From contig CAJFOH010000110.1 in NCBI GenBank assembly GCA_904395845.1, positions 1-39,741 on the forward strand: 39,741 nucleotides of DNA. The letters are read 5' to 3'. Source of the DNA: an uncultured Lachnospiraceae bacterium. GTDB lineage: Bacteria > Bacillota > Clostridia > Lachnospirales > Lachnospiraceae. Made by a program: the position numbers and the translations under genes. The number at the start of each line of letters is the position of its first letter. Position 1 is the first letter of the stretch. Shown piece by piece: positions 1 to 8,632 of the stretch. Below the pieces are notes generated by a model. It saw only the letters and a list, made by a program, of their open reading frames with translations. It had not been told where the DNA came from and ran no database searches.

Positions 1-827
1 AAGCTGTCTACAAGAAACATCGTTTAAACTCTCATCGTTCTATGAAACGTTTAGAGTGTAGTGAATTCATTCATCATACTGTAACAATGATGCGTCAAAA
101 CTCTTGGTCTCCAGATGCATGTGTTGGAGAAGCGCTTGCATCTGGTAGATTTAAGCGTTCTGAAATTGTATGCACAAAGACGTTATATAATTATATCGAT
201 CTTGGGCTTTTGGCCGTTAAAAATACTGACTTACCTCAGAAGCTTCGACGCAATACCAAATCTTCTCGTATCAAAACATATAAGAAAACATTTGGAAGCA
301 GTATTAAGGACAGACCTGAAAAAATCAATGATCGTGAGGAGTTTGGACACTGGGAGATTGATACGGTTCTTGGTGAAAAAACAAAGGATGATAGTGTCCT
401 TTTAACCATTGTAGAGCGAACAACTAGAAATGCAATTGTACGTCTAATTCCATCAAAAACAGCAGATGCAATCATGAATGAGCTACGAAATATCCGTAGT
501 TTTTTTGGTGAACACTTTAGTCAGGTATTCAAGTCCATTACTAGTGATAATGGTTCTGAATTCTCAGATTTAGCTACTCTTGAGGTTGAAACAGATACCA
601 GGATTTACTTCACACATCCATACTCTTCCTTTGAAAAAGGTACCAATGAACGACATAATGGATTGATTCGACGATTCATTCCAAAAGGAAAACGTATCAA
701 TGATTATAGTCCATACGATATCGCATTCATAGAAGAATGGATGAACACACTTCCTAGAAGAATCCTTGGCTACAAAACTCCAGAGGAATTATTTGAAAAG
801 CAACTAGATGTCATTTATGCAATATAA
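1..827 (+). CDS. IS30-family transposase, 5' end outside window
   Basis: DDE transposase of the IS30 family, which cuts and joins insertion sequence ends. The reading frame is open to the window edge (first whole codon at 3), so the N-terminal DNA-binding part is missing; an ATG at 42 is internal. Counting from that ATG, the catalytic residues are D107 in GHWEIDTVLG, D169 in ITSDNGSEF, and E203 in the family signature FEKGTNERHNGLIRRFIPKG. The stop at 825-827 lies about 35 bases from the stop of the truncated ATPase gene on the other strand. The right end of the element therefore probably falls between about 830 and 910, inside that ATPase gene. I could not define the terminal inverted repeat because the left end is not in the window. 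Family assignment is firm; whether the element is intact is unknown. Confidence 0.93.
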   Translation, partial: AVYKKHRLNSHRSMKRLECSEFIHHTVTMMRQNSWSPDACVGEALASGRFKRSEIVCTKTLYNYIDLGLLAVKNTDLPQKLRRNTKSSRIKTYKKTFGSSIKDRPEKINDREEFGHWEIDTVLGEKTKDDSVLLTIVERTTRNAIVRLIPSKTADAIMNELRNIRSFFGEHFSQVFKSITSDNGSEFSDLATLEVETDTRIYFTHPYSSFEKGTNERHNGLIRRFIPKGKRINDYSPYDIAFIEEWMNTLPRRILGYKTPEELFEKQLDVIYAI

Positions 828-860
828 TATGGTGGTTATTTATTCAGTATAATACAGCGA

Positions 861-1373
861 TTATTCATGGATTAAAAAATAGTTCAATTTGTTATTGCAA
901 TTTATAATTGCCATTTTTATTTGCATTTCTTTTGATGCATAATGAAAATCATCAATGACTAATACCTTTTTATTTTCTTTATAATATTCAATAATTTTAT
1001 CTTTAGAGAGGATAAACTTCTCGCTATAACTATCACTTTCTTTACTATTACCTTCATGAACCGCTCTCTCAGTTGTAAATTCCCCTAAATATGGTAATTC
1101 AACCTTTGCAGCAACAATTTTCCAAAAATCTTCATCAGAATTAAAATCTGCCCCTGAAACTTCAACGATATTTTCAAATCCTATTACATTTTCACATAAA
1201 ATCGTTTTTCCCATTTTAGAAGGTCCAATGATTGAAGTGAGACACCCACTAATCTTCAATGCCTGCTTTAATCTTAATTCATATGAAAATCCTGTATTTT
1301 CATAATTCCTTGATACATATGTGTACTTCGGATATGCCCCTGGTTTAAACACATCTTCTGCTCTTATATCCAT
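861..1373 (-). pseudogene. AAA/STAND-like ATPase, 3' end lost to IS30 insertion
   Basis: N-terminal part of a P-loop ATPase of 170 residues. Walker A is GPSKMGKT (50-57) and Walker B is VLVIDDFHYA (137-146), followed by SKEMQIKMAI. After that the reading frame runs into sequence that does not look like an ATPase (residues about 157-170) and stops beside the IS30 transposase. Proteins of this type normally continue for a few hundred residues with sensor and C-terminal helical domains, so I read this as a gene cut by the insertion, with its last codons supplied by IS sequence. The start is supported by AGGAGG eight bases upstream. A promoter (TTGATT, 17 bases, TATAAG) lies at 1462-1490, and its -35 box overlaps a copy of the candidate GntR operator. 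The original function is unknown. Confidence 0.75.
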
Positions 1374-1461
1374 ATTAATACCTCCTACTCCTTTTTAATG
1401 ATAATAACTAAGTTTTACCCTTTTTTACACGTTTATTATATTTTATTACTTTTTATTATAA

Positions 1462-1490
1462 CTTATAACTAAAAACATTTCTATAATCAA
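1462..1490 (-). promoter_or_regulatory. Predicted promoter of the ATPase gene
   Basis: On the minus strand the -35 box is TTGATT (1485-1490), the spacer is 17 bases, and the -10 box is TATAAG (1462-1467). The -35 box overlaps the operator-like repeat at 1486-1502. Confidence 0.5.
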
Positions 1491-1502
1491 AAACCAATTG
1501 AT
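1486..1502. promoter_or_regulatory. Candidate GntR operator, copy 1
   Basis: ATCAAAAACCAATTGAT, an inverted repeat of ATCAA and TTGAT. It matches 15 of 17 bases with the site at 2573-2589 in the dehydratase promoter. It lies downstream of the regulator gene and over the -35 box of the ATPase promoter. A perfect palindrome, AAACTATTTTATAGTTT, follows at 1504-1520. Confidence 0.45.
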
Positions 1503-1556
1503 AAAACTATTTTATAGTTTCTCACTATTTTTCAATACTCATATCACATTTTTCTA

Positions 1557-2246
1557 CTAATCTATCGTTCTATCATTATAATTTCTTAAATAATTTCTAT
1601 TATAAATTAAATGCATCATCATGGCATCTTCTGCTGCATCAGGGTCATTTCTTTTTACTGCTTCCACAATCGCTCTATGAGTATCAATGGTCTCATATTT
1701 TAATTCAGCATTTGTACTAGCTATAAACATATCAATGGCTTGAAAAATAATTGGCATAAGGTTTGGAAAAACTAAATTTCCACTAATTTCGCCTAATTTT
1801 GCATGAAACTTTGCATCTTCTGTTTTATGTGACTTACCTAATTCATACATTTTTTCCACTTCTCTTGCTAGATATTCTAACTCTTCTGCATCTTTTTGTG
1901 TTGCATTAATTGCAGCCCTAGCAGCAATTCTAGGTTCAATCATCATACGAAATTCTAATAAATCAGATACCAACTTTTTCTTATCTTTAATAAATACAAA
2001 TCCCAATGGATCATCTGTAATACCAGTATTTCTACTTACAAAAATTCCAGAACCTTGACGAGCCTCTACTATATTTCTAGATGCTAACATTTTTATAGCC
2101 TCTCTTAATGTTGTTCTACTAACATCTAAGATTTTCATTAGTTCTGTTTCTGTTGGTAATCGCTCCCCCTCTTTAAGCTCTTGTTTTATAATATAAGACA
2201 CGATAGCGTCTGATGTTCTCTCTGTTAATGTCTTTATTTCTTCCAT
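1557..2246 (-). CDS. FadR-type GntR transcriptional regulator
   Basis: 229-residue regulator with an N-terminal winged helix of the GntR family (about 1-75, including LPTETELMKILDVSRTTLRE and the wing ARQGSGIFVS) and a C-terminal all-helical FCD ligand domain (about 95-220), which in this subfamily usually binds a small organic or sugar acid at a metal site. It is divergent from the dehydratase-permease pair that starts at 2664, so it most likely senses the acid these genes take up and dehydrate. A repeated inverted motif (1486-1502, 2573-2589, with a half-like copy at 2292-2302) is the best operator candidate. The start ATG is preceded by AGAAGGGA. Whether it represses or activates cannot be read from sequence, but the site between the -35 and -10 boxes at 2566-2594 suggests repression. 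Confidence 0.9.
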   Translation of the reverse strand: MEEIKTLTERTSDAIVSYIIKQELKEGERLPTETELMKILDVSRTTLREAIKMLASRNIVEARQGSGIFVSRNTGITDDPLGFVFIKDKKKLVSDLLEFRMMIEPRIAARAAINATQKDAEELEYLAREVEKMYELGKSHKTEDAKFHAKLGEISGNLVFPNLMPIIFQAIDMFIASTNAELKYETIDTHRAIVEAVKRNDPDAAEDAMMMHLIYNRNYLRNYNDRTID

Positions 2247-2663
2247 CTTATATGTCCCTTCTTCCTAATTAATACTACAAATTATATCTATAAAAACCAA
2301 TCTTTTTTAACAAGAACGACTTCCCATCTATTATTTCCTAAATTATTACTACCTTTCTAATATCACCTTTAGAAACAATAGGATCGTTTTGCAATTATTA
2401 TATCATGATAACTTTCTTATCTGCAACTTTTCTAATACCACTTTACATTAAAATCAATAATACAAATTCATATTATCTCTTTTCTTTTATATTTTATTTT
2501 TTTGTGCAATTTTTACATATTATACCTTTTATTTTTATATAAAATATAGATTTTAAATATTTCATTTGACTTATCAAAAATTAATTGATAGTATGTATTT
2601 AAACAATTCATAGTATCAATTATTTGCTATATATGAATTATATTACATTAGGAGGTAATATCA
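2247..2663. promoter_or_regulatory. Divergent regulatory region, gntR / sugar-acid dehydratase
   Basis: 417 bases without a gene, very AT-rich. It holds the promoter and operator described at 2566-2594 and a shorter motif copy, AAAAACCAAT (2293-2302), close to the start of the regulator gene. That copy shares ten consecutive bases with the operator at 1486-1502 and could serve autoregulation. I see nothing else in the stretch. Confidence 0.5.
2566..2594 (+). promoter_or_regulatory. Promoter with embedded operator for the dehydratase-permease operon
   Basis: The -35 box is TTGACT (2566-2571), the spacer is 17 bases, and the -10 box is TAGTAT (2589-2594). The inverted repeat ATCAAAAATTAATTGAT (2573-2589) fills the spacer, where a bound regulator would block RNA polymerase. 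Confidence 0.5.
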
Positions 2664-4379
2664 ATGATAAGCCAAGAAATTAGAAAAATTGCACCTGAAC
2701 AAGATCCTCTTCGTATGGGAATGGGATGGACCGTAGAAGATCTTTCTAAACCACAAATTATGATTGAAAGCACATTTGGGGATAGTCATCCAGGAAGTGC
2801 CCATCTTTTAGATCTTGTAAATAAAGCAGTATTAGGAGTAAATGAAACTGGTGGAAAAGCAGCCAGATATTTTACAACTGATATTTGTGATGGTATGGCT
2901 CAAGGACATGATGGAATTAATTATTCTCTTGTTCATAGAGATATGATTTGTAATATGATTGAAATTCACGCTGGTGCCACTCCATTTGATGGAGGAGTAT
3001 TTGTTTCTAGTTGTGACAAAGGTGTTCCTGCACATTTGATGGGTATTGGAAGAACAAATCTCCCATCTATTTTAGTTACTGGTGGAGTAATGGATGCTGG
3101 TCCTAACTTATTAACGCTAGAACAAATTGGTATGTATTCTGCTATGTGTCAACGTGGAGAAATTACAGAAGAACAATTAACTTACTATAAACAACATGCT
3201 TGCCCTTCTTGTGGTGCTTGCTCCTTTATGGGTACAGCATCGACTATGCAAGTGATGGGAGAAGCATTAGGACTTATGCTTCCTGGCTCTGCATTAATGC
3301 CTGCTACTTGTAGTGATTTACAAACAGTTGCAAAAGAAGCTGGAAAAAAAGCTGTTGAACTTGCTATAAAAGGATTAAAGGCTAGAGACATTGTAACTAT
3401 GAAATCTTTTGAAAATGCCATTATGGTTCATGCTGCTATCTCTGGTTCTACAAACTCTCTCATCCATATTCCAGCCATTGCTCATGAATTTGGATTAGAA
3501 ATTGATTCTGATTTATTTGACCGTATGCATCGTGGAGCACATTACCTATTAGATATTCGTCCTGCTGGGAAATGGCCAGCTCAATACTTCTACTATGCTG
3601 GTGGTGTTCCAAGAATTATGGAAGAAATCAAATCCATGTTACATTTAGATGTAATGACTGTTACCGGAAAAACATTAGGTGAAAACCTAGAGGAATTAAA
3701 GCAAAATGGATTTTATGATAAATGTGATGAATATTGTGCAAAAGTTGGTACTAAGAAAGAAGACATTATTCGTCCATTCAATAAAGCCATTGGAACAAAC
3801 GGCGCCATTGCTATTTTAAAAGGAAACCTTGCACCTGAAGGGGCTGTTATTAAACATACTGCTTGTCCAAAGGAAATGTTTGAAGCTACCTTGAATGCAC
3901 GTCCTTTTGATAGCGAAGAAGATGCTATTAAAGCTGTTCTTAACCACGATGTAAAACCTGGAGATGCTGTTTTTATCCGTTATGAAGGTCCAAAAGGAAG
4001 TGGTATGCCTGAAATGTTCTATACATCAGAAGCAATTTCCTCTGATAAAGAATTAGGGAAAACAATCGCTCTAATTACTGATGGACGTTTTAGTGGTGCA
4101 TCTACTGGCCCATCTATTGGGCATGTATCCCCAGAAGCTGCTGATGGTGGTCCGATTGCCCTTGTAGAAGAAGGCGACTTAATACATATTAGCATTGAAA
4201 ATAGAAAATTAGAAATTGTAGGTGTAAAAGGAGAACCAAAAACAGAAGAAGAAATGGCTCTAATTTTGGAAGAAAGAAAGAAAAAGTGGAGACCAAAAGA
4301 ACCAAAATATACATCTGGAGTTTTAAAAATTTTCTCTGAACACGCTGTCTCACCAATGAAGGGTGGATATATGAAATAA
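2664..4379 (+). CDS. IlvD/Edd-family dehydratase, probably sugar-acid dehydratase
   Basis: 571-residue iron-sulfur dehydratase. Family marks are DGMAQGHDGINYSL (76-89), SSCDKGVPAHLMG (115-127), CPSCGACSFMGTAS (180-193) and the C-terminal TDGRFSGASTGPSIGHVSPE. Visible cluster-ligand candidates are C117 and C180/C183/C186. Where many [2Fe-2S] members have a Pro-Cys near residue 44, this protein has HPGSAHL (42-48), as E. coli-type IlvD has Pro-Gly; together with CPSCGAC this points to the oxygen-labile [4Fe-4S] type. Biosynthetic IlvD acts on dihydroxy acids for branched-chain amino acids, but no other ilv gene is here. The GntR regulator and GntP permease make a sugar acid such as gluconate, dehydrated to a 2-keto-3-deoxy acid, the better guess. 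The exact substrate is unknown. RBS GGAGG begins at 2651. Confidence 0.85.
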   Translation: MISQEIRKIAPEQDPLRMGMGWTVEDLSKPQIMIESTFGDSHPGSAHLLDLVNKAVLGVNETGGKAARYFTTDICDGMAQGHDGINYSLVHRDMICNMIEIHAGATPFDGGVFVSSCDKGVPAHLMGIGRTNLPSILVTGGVMDAGPNLLTLEQIGMYSAMCQRGEITEEQLTYYKQHACPSCGACSFMGTASTMQVMGEALGLMLPGSALMPATCSDLQTVAKEAGKKAVELAIKGLKARDIVTMKSFENAIMVHAAISGSTNSLIHIPAIAHEFGLEIDSDLFDRMHRGAHYLLDIRPAGKWPAQYFYYAGGVPRIMEEIKSMLHLDVMTVTGKTLGENLEELKQNGFYDKCDEYCAKVGTKKEDIIRPFNKAIGTNGAIAILKGNLAPEGAVIKHTACPKEMFEATLNARPFDSEEDAIKAVLNHDVKPGDAVFIRYEGPKGSGMPEMFYTSEAISSDKELGKTIALITDGRFSGASTGPSIGHVSPEAADGGPIALVEEGDLIHISIENRKLEIVGVKGEPKTEEEMALILEERKKKWRPKEPKYTSGVLKIFSEHAVSPMKGGYMK

Positions 4380-4424
4380 CATCTATGAAAACAATATAAA
4401 CAATAATGAGAAGGGAGTTTTCTT

Positions 4425-5786
4425 ATGGAAGTAACATTTGCAGCAGAACCAACTAGACTTATTATCGCAGCTCTATGTGGTCTTGCTATACTATTATTCT
4501 TAATTATTAAATTTCAAGTTCAAGCATTAATTGCCATTCTTATTTCAGCACTATCTATTGGATTAATTGCTGGAATGCCAATGAGTATGATTACCGATAC
4601 TGTTACAAAGGGCATGGGAAAGACATTAGAAGGAATTGCCCTATTGGTTGGTCTTGGCTCTATGTTTGGAGCTATATTGGAAATTTCTGGTGGTGCAGAA
4701 CGTATCGCAATTTCAATGATGAAACGCTTTGGTGAAAAACGTGCCCCATGGGCACTTGGTATTACTGGTATGGTAGTATCAATTCCAGTTTTTTTTGATG
4801 CAGGGCTAATCATCCTAATTCCATTAGCATTTTCTATTGCAAAAAGAGCGAAGAAGTCAGTTCTTTATTTTGTCATCCCTCTTCTTGCAGGACTTGCTGT
4901 TGGACACGCTTTTATTCCACCAACACCAGGACCAATTTTAGTTGCTAATATTTTAGGTGTTGACTTAGGTCTTGTTATTGGTCTTGGATTAATCTGTGGT
5001 GCATTTTCAATGATTGCAGCTGGTCCAATTTGGGGCAATATATGTGGAAAAAATTATAATATTTCTGTTCCCCATCAATATCTAGATACAAAAGAATTTG
5101 AGGAAGATAAACTTCCTTCATTTTCAAGTGTTGTATTAATTATTATGGTGCCTTTATTTTTAATTTTAATTAATTCTTTTTTAGGTATTGTTCCAGAAGG
5201 ACAACTTACAACTGTAAAATCTATTTTTGAATTTCTAGGAACACCATTCGTTGCCCTTTTACTAGCTACTTTAACTGCTTGGGTTGTTCTTGGGTTAAAA
5301 CATGGGTATACAAGAGCAGAACTTGAAAAGGTTATGACAAAATCACTAGAGCCAACCGGACTTATTTTACTTGTAACTGCTGGTGGTGGAGTTCTTCGAT
5401 ATATGCTTCAAGATTCTGGTCTTGGAAATATTATTGGAAACGCAGTTGCTGCTACTCCTCTTCCTATGATTGTTGTTGCCTTTCTTATTGCTTTAGCAGT
5501 TCGTATTTCTGTTGGTTCTGCTACTGTTGCAATGACAATGGCTGCAGGTATTGTAGCTTCTATGCCTGCTGTTTCTAATCTATCTCCACTATACCTTGCT
5601 TGTATTGTTATGGCTATTGCAGGAGGCTCCACAGCAGCTTCACACTTTAATGATTCTGGCTTCTGGCTTGTAAAGTCACTGTGTGAATTAGACGAAAAAA
5701 CTACATTTAAAACATGGACAATTATGGAAACTATTGTAGGTTTTACTGGATTTTTTGTTGCACTAATTGTTTCATTTTTCGCTTAA
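4425..5786 (+). CDS. GntP-family sugar-acid:H+ symporter
   Basis: 453-residue integral membrane protein, almost entirely hydrophobic, with about 12-14 predicted membrane segments. Features typical of the gluconate permease family include the loop HAFIPPTPGPILVANILGVD (about 161-180), the early SIPVFFDAGLIILIPLAF stretch, and RISVGSATVAMTMAAGI with GGSTAASHFNDSGFWLVK near the C-terminus. It follows the dehydratase by 45 bases with its own RBS (AGAAGGGAG), so the two form an operon that ends at the strong terminator at 5809-5842. It likely imports the acid that the dehydratase uses; known substrates in the family include gluconate, idonate, fructuronate and glycerate, so the substrate stays open. 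Confidence 0.9.
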   Translation: MEVTFAAEPTRLIIAALCGLAILLFLIIKFQVQALIAILISALSIGLIAGMPMSMITDTVTKGMGKTLEGIALLVGLGSMFGAILEISGGAERIAISMMKRFGEKRAPWALGITGMVVSIPVFFDAGLIILIPLAFSIAKRAKKSVLYFVIPLLAGLAVGHAFIPPTPGPILVANILGVDLGLVIGLGLICGAFSMIAAGPIWGNICGKNYNISVPHQYLDTKEFEEDKLPSFSSVVLIIMVPLFLILINSFLGIVPEGQLTTVKSIFEFLGTPFVALLLATLTAWVVLGLKHGYTRAELEKVMTKSLEPTGLILLVTAGGGVLRYMLQDSGLGNIIGNAVAATPLPMIVVAFLIALAVRISVGSATVAMTMAAGIVASMPAVSNLSPLYLACIVMAIAGGSTAASHFNDSGFWLVKSLCELDEKTTFKTWTIMETIVGFTGFFVALIVSFFA

Positions 5787-5808
5787 AACCTATATACTAT
5801 TATATTTT

Positions 5809-5842
5809 ACAGCTACAAATGGCATCATTTGTAGCTGTTTTA
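5809..5842 (+). terminator. Rho-independent terminator after the GntP gene
   Basis: Perfect 13-bp stem ACAGCTACAAATG / CATTTGTAGCTGT with a GCAT loop, followed by a T-rich run. It closes the dehydratase-permease operon. Confidence 0.9.
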
Positions 5843-5920
5843 TTGATTTACTCTCTCTTTGATAGTATAATATTGAAACACCATATGATTTTACTTTTAT
5901 AGAAAGGATAACATATAATT

Positions 5921-6397
5921 ATGGATTTAATAGAAAAAGATAACCAACTAGAACAAACATTTACATATTACAAAGAAATGGGAACACCTCTTGACCAACC
6001 AACACTAATTGAGCTACTGCGTGAAGTTCAAGATATCTATGACTGTGTTCCTTCTCATATACAACAACGAATTTGTGAAGAAATGGAAGTTTCTCCTGCA
6101 ATTATCTCTATTATTATGAAACGTTTTCCTAGTTTAAAGGAATCTAACTACAAACACCGCATTCTTGTTTGCAAAGGTTCGTCTTGTAGCTCTAAAAATA
6201 GTAGCGAACTTATTTTGGCATTGGAAAAAAAATTAAAGATAAAAAATGGGGAAACCACTCCTGATGGGCAATTTTATTTAAACACCCAGTATTGTTTTAA
6301 AGCTTGCGGGAAAGGACCAAATGTAATGATTGATGATACTCTCTATCATCATGTAACCATTTCCCAGCTAGATGAACTATTAAACAAATATAAATAA
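5921..6397 (+). CDS. NuoE-like thioredoxin-fold [2Fe-2S] ferredoxin
   Basis: 158-residue protein of the NuoE/HydA-associated ferredoxin family: an N-terminal helical part (about 1-75) and a thioredoxin-like fold that carries four cysteines, C84 and C89 (CKGSSC) and C125 and C129 (YCFKAC), the usual ligands of a [2Fe-2S] cluster. In complexes such as NADH dehydrogenase or electron-bifurcating hydrogenase, this subunit is encoded next to NuoF-type partners. Here none is nearby; the next gene is a nucleoid-associated protein. It may work as a stand-alone electron carrier or join a complex encoded elsewhere. The RBS (GAAAGGA) is rather far from the ATG. Family confident, partner unknown. Confidence 0.85.
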   Translation: MDLIEKDNQLEQTFTYYKEMGTPLDQPTLIELLREVQDIYDCVPSHIQQRICEEMEVSPAIISIIMKRFPSLKESNYKHRILVCKGSSCSSKNSSELILALEKKLKIKNGETTPDGQFYLNTQYCFKACGKGPNVMIDDTLYHHVTISQLDELLNKYK

Positions 6398-6416
6398 CTA
6401 AGGGAAAGGAATTGCT

Positions 6417-7427
6417 ATGGATAAAGACTCTATTATTATAAAAAAATTAATTGTTCATATATTAGATTCCACTGTTGGTATGCCTGTATTATCTGATACG
6501 GAGTTAGACTTCGGACCTGATTTAAGTGACTTTTTTAAGGCACACATTGATAAAATTGCTAATACTGATGATAACAAACGTTGTGAATTTATGGAGGAAA
6601 GTGAAGTTCTCACCTGCTTAAAGCAGTACAATGGCGAAAACTTTATTCCGTTTTCCCATGCCCTTGCCAGTGGTTTGTTTGAAATTATGTATTCTAACCC
6701 TGCCATTCCTCCTGCTGACTTGGCTATTATCCACTTTTCTTTTGAAGGGCAAGACTACATTGGACTTTTAAAACTAAATTACAAAACTTCATATACTCAT
6801 ATGACACAATCAAAACAGGAAGGCAATGAAAATAAAATCATTTTACAACAAGCCATTTTACCATCCATGGGGCAACGTCTTTCTGAAGCTTGTATTATTA
6901 ATTTAAATGATTACTCCATTGTCCTTGTAGAAAAAAAGTTTGAAATCAATGATAAAAAAATCAATTACTTTTCTTCTCTCTATATGAAATGTCATGCCCC
7001 ACTTTCTACAAAAGCAAAATTAGACATTGTAACAAAGGCAGTAGAGCAAGTAAATAGCAAATACTATGCAGAAGATGACTTTGATAGAAAAATGGAAGTA
7101 AAAAAGGTAATCTATGAAGAATTGGAAGAACATGGGAATATTCGTGTGGAAGCAGTAAAAGAAAAATTATTTCACAACAATCAAGAAATGAAACAAGAAT
7201 TTGAAGAAAAAGTAGAAAAATATAACCTATCTCAAGAAGAGTTAAAACCAAAACATTCTACTACTACCAAAAAATTTCAAAAACAACGTTTAACAACTGA
7301 TACAGGAATTGAACTTACCATTCCAATGGAAGATTATACCGATACTAATAAAGTAGAATTTATTACCAATGAAGATGGTACTATTAGTATTTTAATTAAA
7401 AATATTGGGCAATTATTAAGTAAATAA
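6417..7427 (+). CDS. NdpA-type nucleoid-associated protein
   Basis: 336-residue protein of the 37-kDa nucleoid-associated family (NdpA/YejK type, PF04245). It starts with the typical KKLIVHILDSTVGMPVLSD and has LAIIHFSFEGQDYIGLLKLNY in the middle, followed by SMGQRLSEACIINLNDYSI. The C-terminal part (about 215-275) is rich in Lys and Glu and likely helical. Members associate with the bacterial chromosome and bind DNA, but their precise role is poorly defined. The gene follows the NuoE-like gene by 19 bases with RBS AAAGGA and probably shares its transcript; it ends before a strong terminator at 7438. Confidence 0.8.
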   Translation: MDKDSIIIKKLIVHILDSTVGMPVLSDTELDFGPDLSDFFKAHIDKIANTDDNKRCEFMEESEVLTCLKQYNGENFIPFSHALASGLFEIMYSNPAIPPADLAIIHFSFEGQDYIGLLKLNYKTSYTHMTQSKQEGNENKIILQQAILPSMGQRLSEACIINLNDYSIVLVEKKFEINDKKINYFSSLYMKCHAPLSTKAKLDIVTKAVEQVNSKYYAEDDFDRKMEVKKVIYEELEEHGNIRVEAVKEKLFHNNQEMKQEFEEKVEKYNLSQEELKPKHSTTTKKFQKQRLTTDTGIELTIPMEDYTDTNKVEFITNEDGTISILIKNIGQLLSK

Positions 7428-7437
7428 ACTGGGAATG

Positions 7438-7486
7438 AAACAAGAAGCTCTAGCCACAATCTTGACTAGAGCTTCTTGTTTTTATT
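7438..7486. terminator. Bidirectional terminator between convergent genes
   Basis: 16-bp stem AAACAAGAAGCTCTAG (7438-7453) / CTAGAGCTTCTTGTTT (7466-7481) with a 12-base loop and a T-run downstream. It serves the nucleoid-associated gene on plus and probably the foldase gene on minus. Confidence 0.9.
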
Positions 7487-7537
7487 TTGTATTTGAGTAT
7501 TGTTTTTCAAGTCTTTCTTCTATATTAGTAAACAATA

Positions 7538-8632
7538 TTATTCAGCTACTGCATTATCTACAAGGAATTGTGCTGCCTTTTGTACTAATACAAATTGATA
7601 TACATATCCTTGACCATATGTTTCATATTCATCTTTGTAATCTTCGCCAACATATTTAATTAAATCAGCTTCTTCTACTGTAAAACCTTCAGCCTCTGCA
7701 ATTCCTTGTGCCACAAGATTTTGTTGCAATGATTGTTCTACTGCTTCCTCTACTTGCTTATTAAACTCTTCTTCTGTTGTTCCTTGACTTTCATAGTAAG
7801 ATTGTAGTGTCATTCCATAGTTTGCTAAATACTCTTCAAATGCACTCTTTTCCTTTTCTGCCATCATCTTTTTCATATCTTCTGGATAAGAGTTAAATGT
7901 TGTATTTTCTATTAGTTCACTCCAAAGGTCATTTTTCAAATTATATGTAGTCATCTCATCATTTAAATAACTACGATATGCTTCTGCATTATCATATCCT
8001 TCTACATTTTCCACTACAAAAGCATCATTAAATTCTGGAACAACTGTTTCTTCAATATGATTAATTTTAATATCAAATCTAGCTTCTTTTCCATTTAATT
8101 CTTCTTTGCCATAATCTTCTGGGAAAGTTACATTAATAGAAAACTCATCTCCTGGCTTATGACCAACAAGTTGTTCTAAAAATCCGTCGATATACTGTGT
8201 CTTTCCAATGGTAACTGTTGTTCCTTTTCCCTCTGTAGAGCCACCATCAAATGCTTCCTCACCAATGTAACCTGTGTAATCAATATTTACAGAAGTACCA
8301 TCTTCAATTACTCCATCAGTTATCTTATTTGTTGTTGCATGTTGGTTCAATAAATAATCAATTTTATCTTGGATTTCATCTTCGCTTGGTGCTACATCAT
8401 CCTTTTTATATCCCATACCTTTGTATGTTCCCAAAGTAATATAATCACTTGCTTTTACTCCTGACATATAACCATTGTCATCTAGCCCTTCGCTATAATT
8501 TACACTTTTTCCTGATGATTCTTCGGACTGTGAAGATGTAGTATTATTGTCATCTCCTTTATTAGAAGAACATCCCACTACCGTTGCTCCTAAGCATAAG
8601 CTAAGTGCTATTCCTATAATACGTTTTCTCAT
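7538..8632 (-). CDS. Secreted lipoprotein foldase, FKBP/trigger-factor-like
   Basis: 364-residue lipoprotein. The N-terminus MRKRIIGIALSLCLGATVVG with Cys21 is a lipoprotein signal with lipobox, then a Ser/Asn/Asp-rich linker. Residues about 85-195 form an FKBP-type peptidyl-prolyl isomerase domain (DGTSVNIDYTGYIG, FDGG, TIGKTQYIDGFLEQLVG, PGDEFSINVTFPEDYG). Residues about 200-340 resemble the helical C-terminal chaperone domain of trigger factor. The whole is like a trigger factor without its ribosome-binding domain, anchored outside the membrane. It probably helps exported proteins to fold. It is a single-gene unit; RBS AAAGGAAGAG is upstream of the ATG. Confidence 0.87.
   Translation of the reverse strand: MRKRIIGIALSLCLGATVVGCSSNKGDDNNTTSSQSEESSGKSVNYSEGLDDNGYMSGVKASDYITLGTYKGMGYKKDDVAPSEDEIQDKIDYLLNQHATTNKITDGVIEDGTSVNIDYTGYIGEEAFDGGSTEGKGTTVTIGKTQYIDGFLEQLVGHKPGDEFSINVTFPEDYGKEELNGKEARFDIKINHIEETVVPEFNDAFVVENVEGYDNAEAYRSYLNDEMTTYNLKNDLWSELIENTTFNSYPEDMKKMMAEKEKSAFEEYLANYGMTLQSYYESQGTTEEEFNKQVEEAVEQSLQQNLVAQGIAEAEGFTVEEADLIKYVGEDYKDEYETYGQGYVYQFVLVQKAAQFLVDNAVAE

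Noticed and set aside
861-1373. The 170-aa ATPase as a complete small protein
   Set aside because: It ends right after Walker B, and its last residues do not fit the family and lie beside an IS element.
2664-4379. Calling the dehydratase ilvD (valine/isoleucine synthesis)
   Set aside because: Its neighbours are a GntR regulator and a gluconate-type permease, with no other branched-chain amino acid gene.
7006-7251. Long open frame opposite the nucleoid-associated gene
   Set aside because: Hydrophobic, leucine-rich translation of the complement of a Lys/Glu-rich coding segment; no ribosome binding site.
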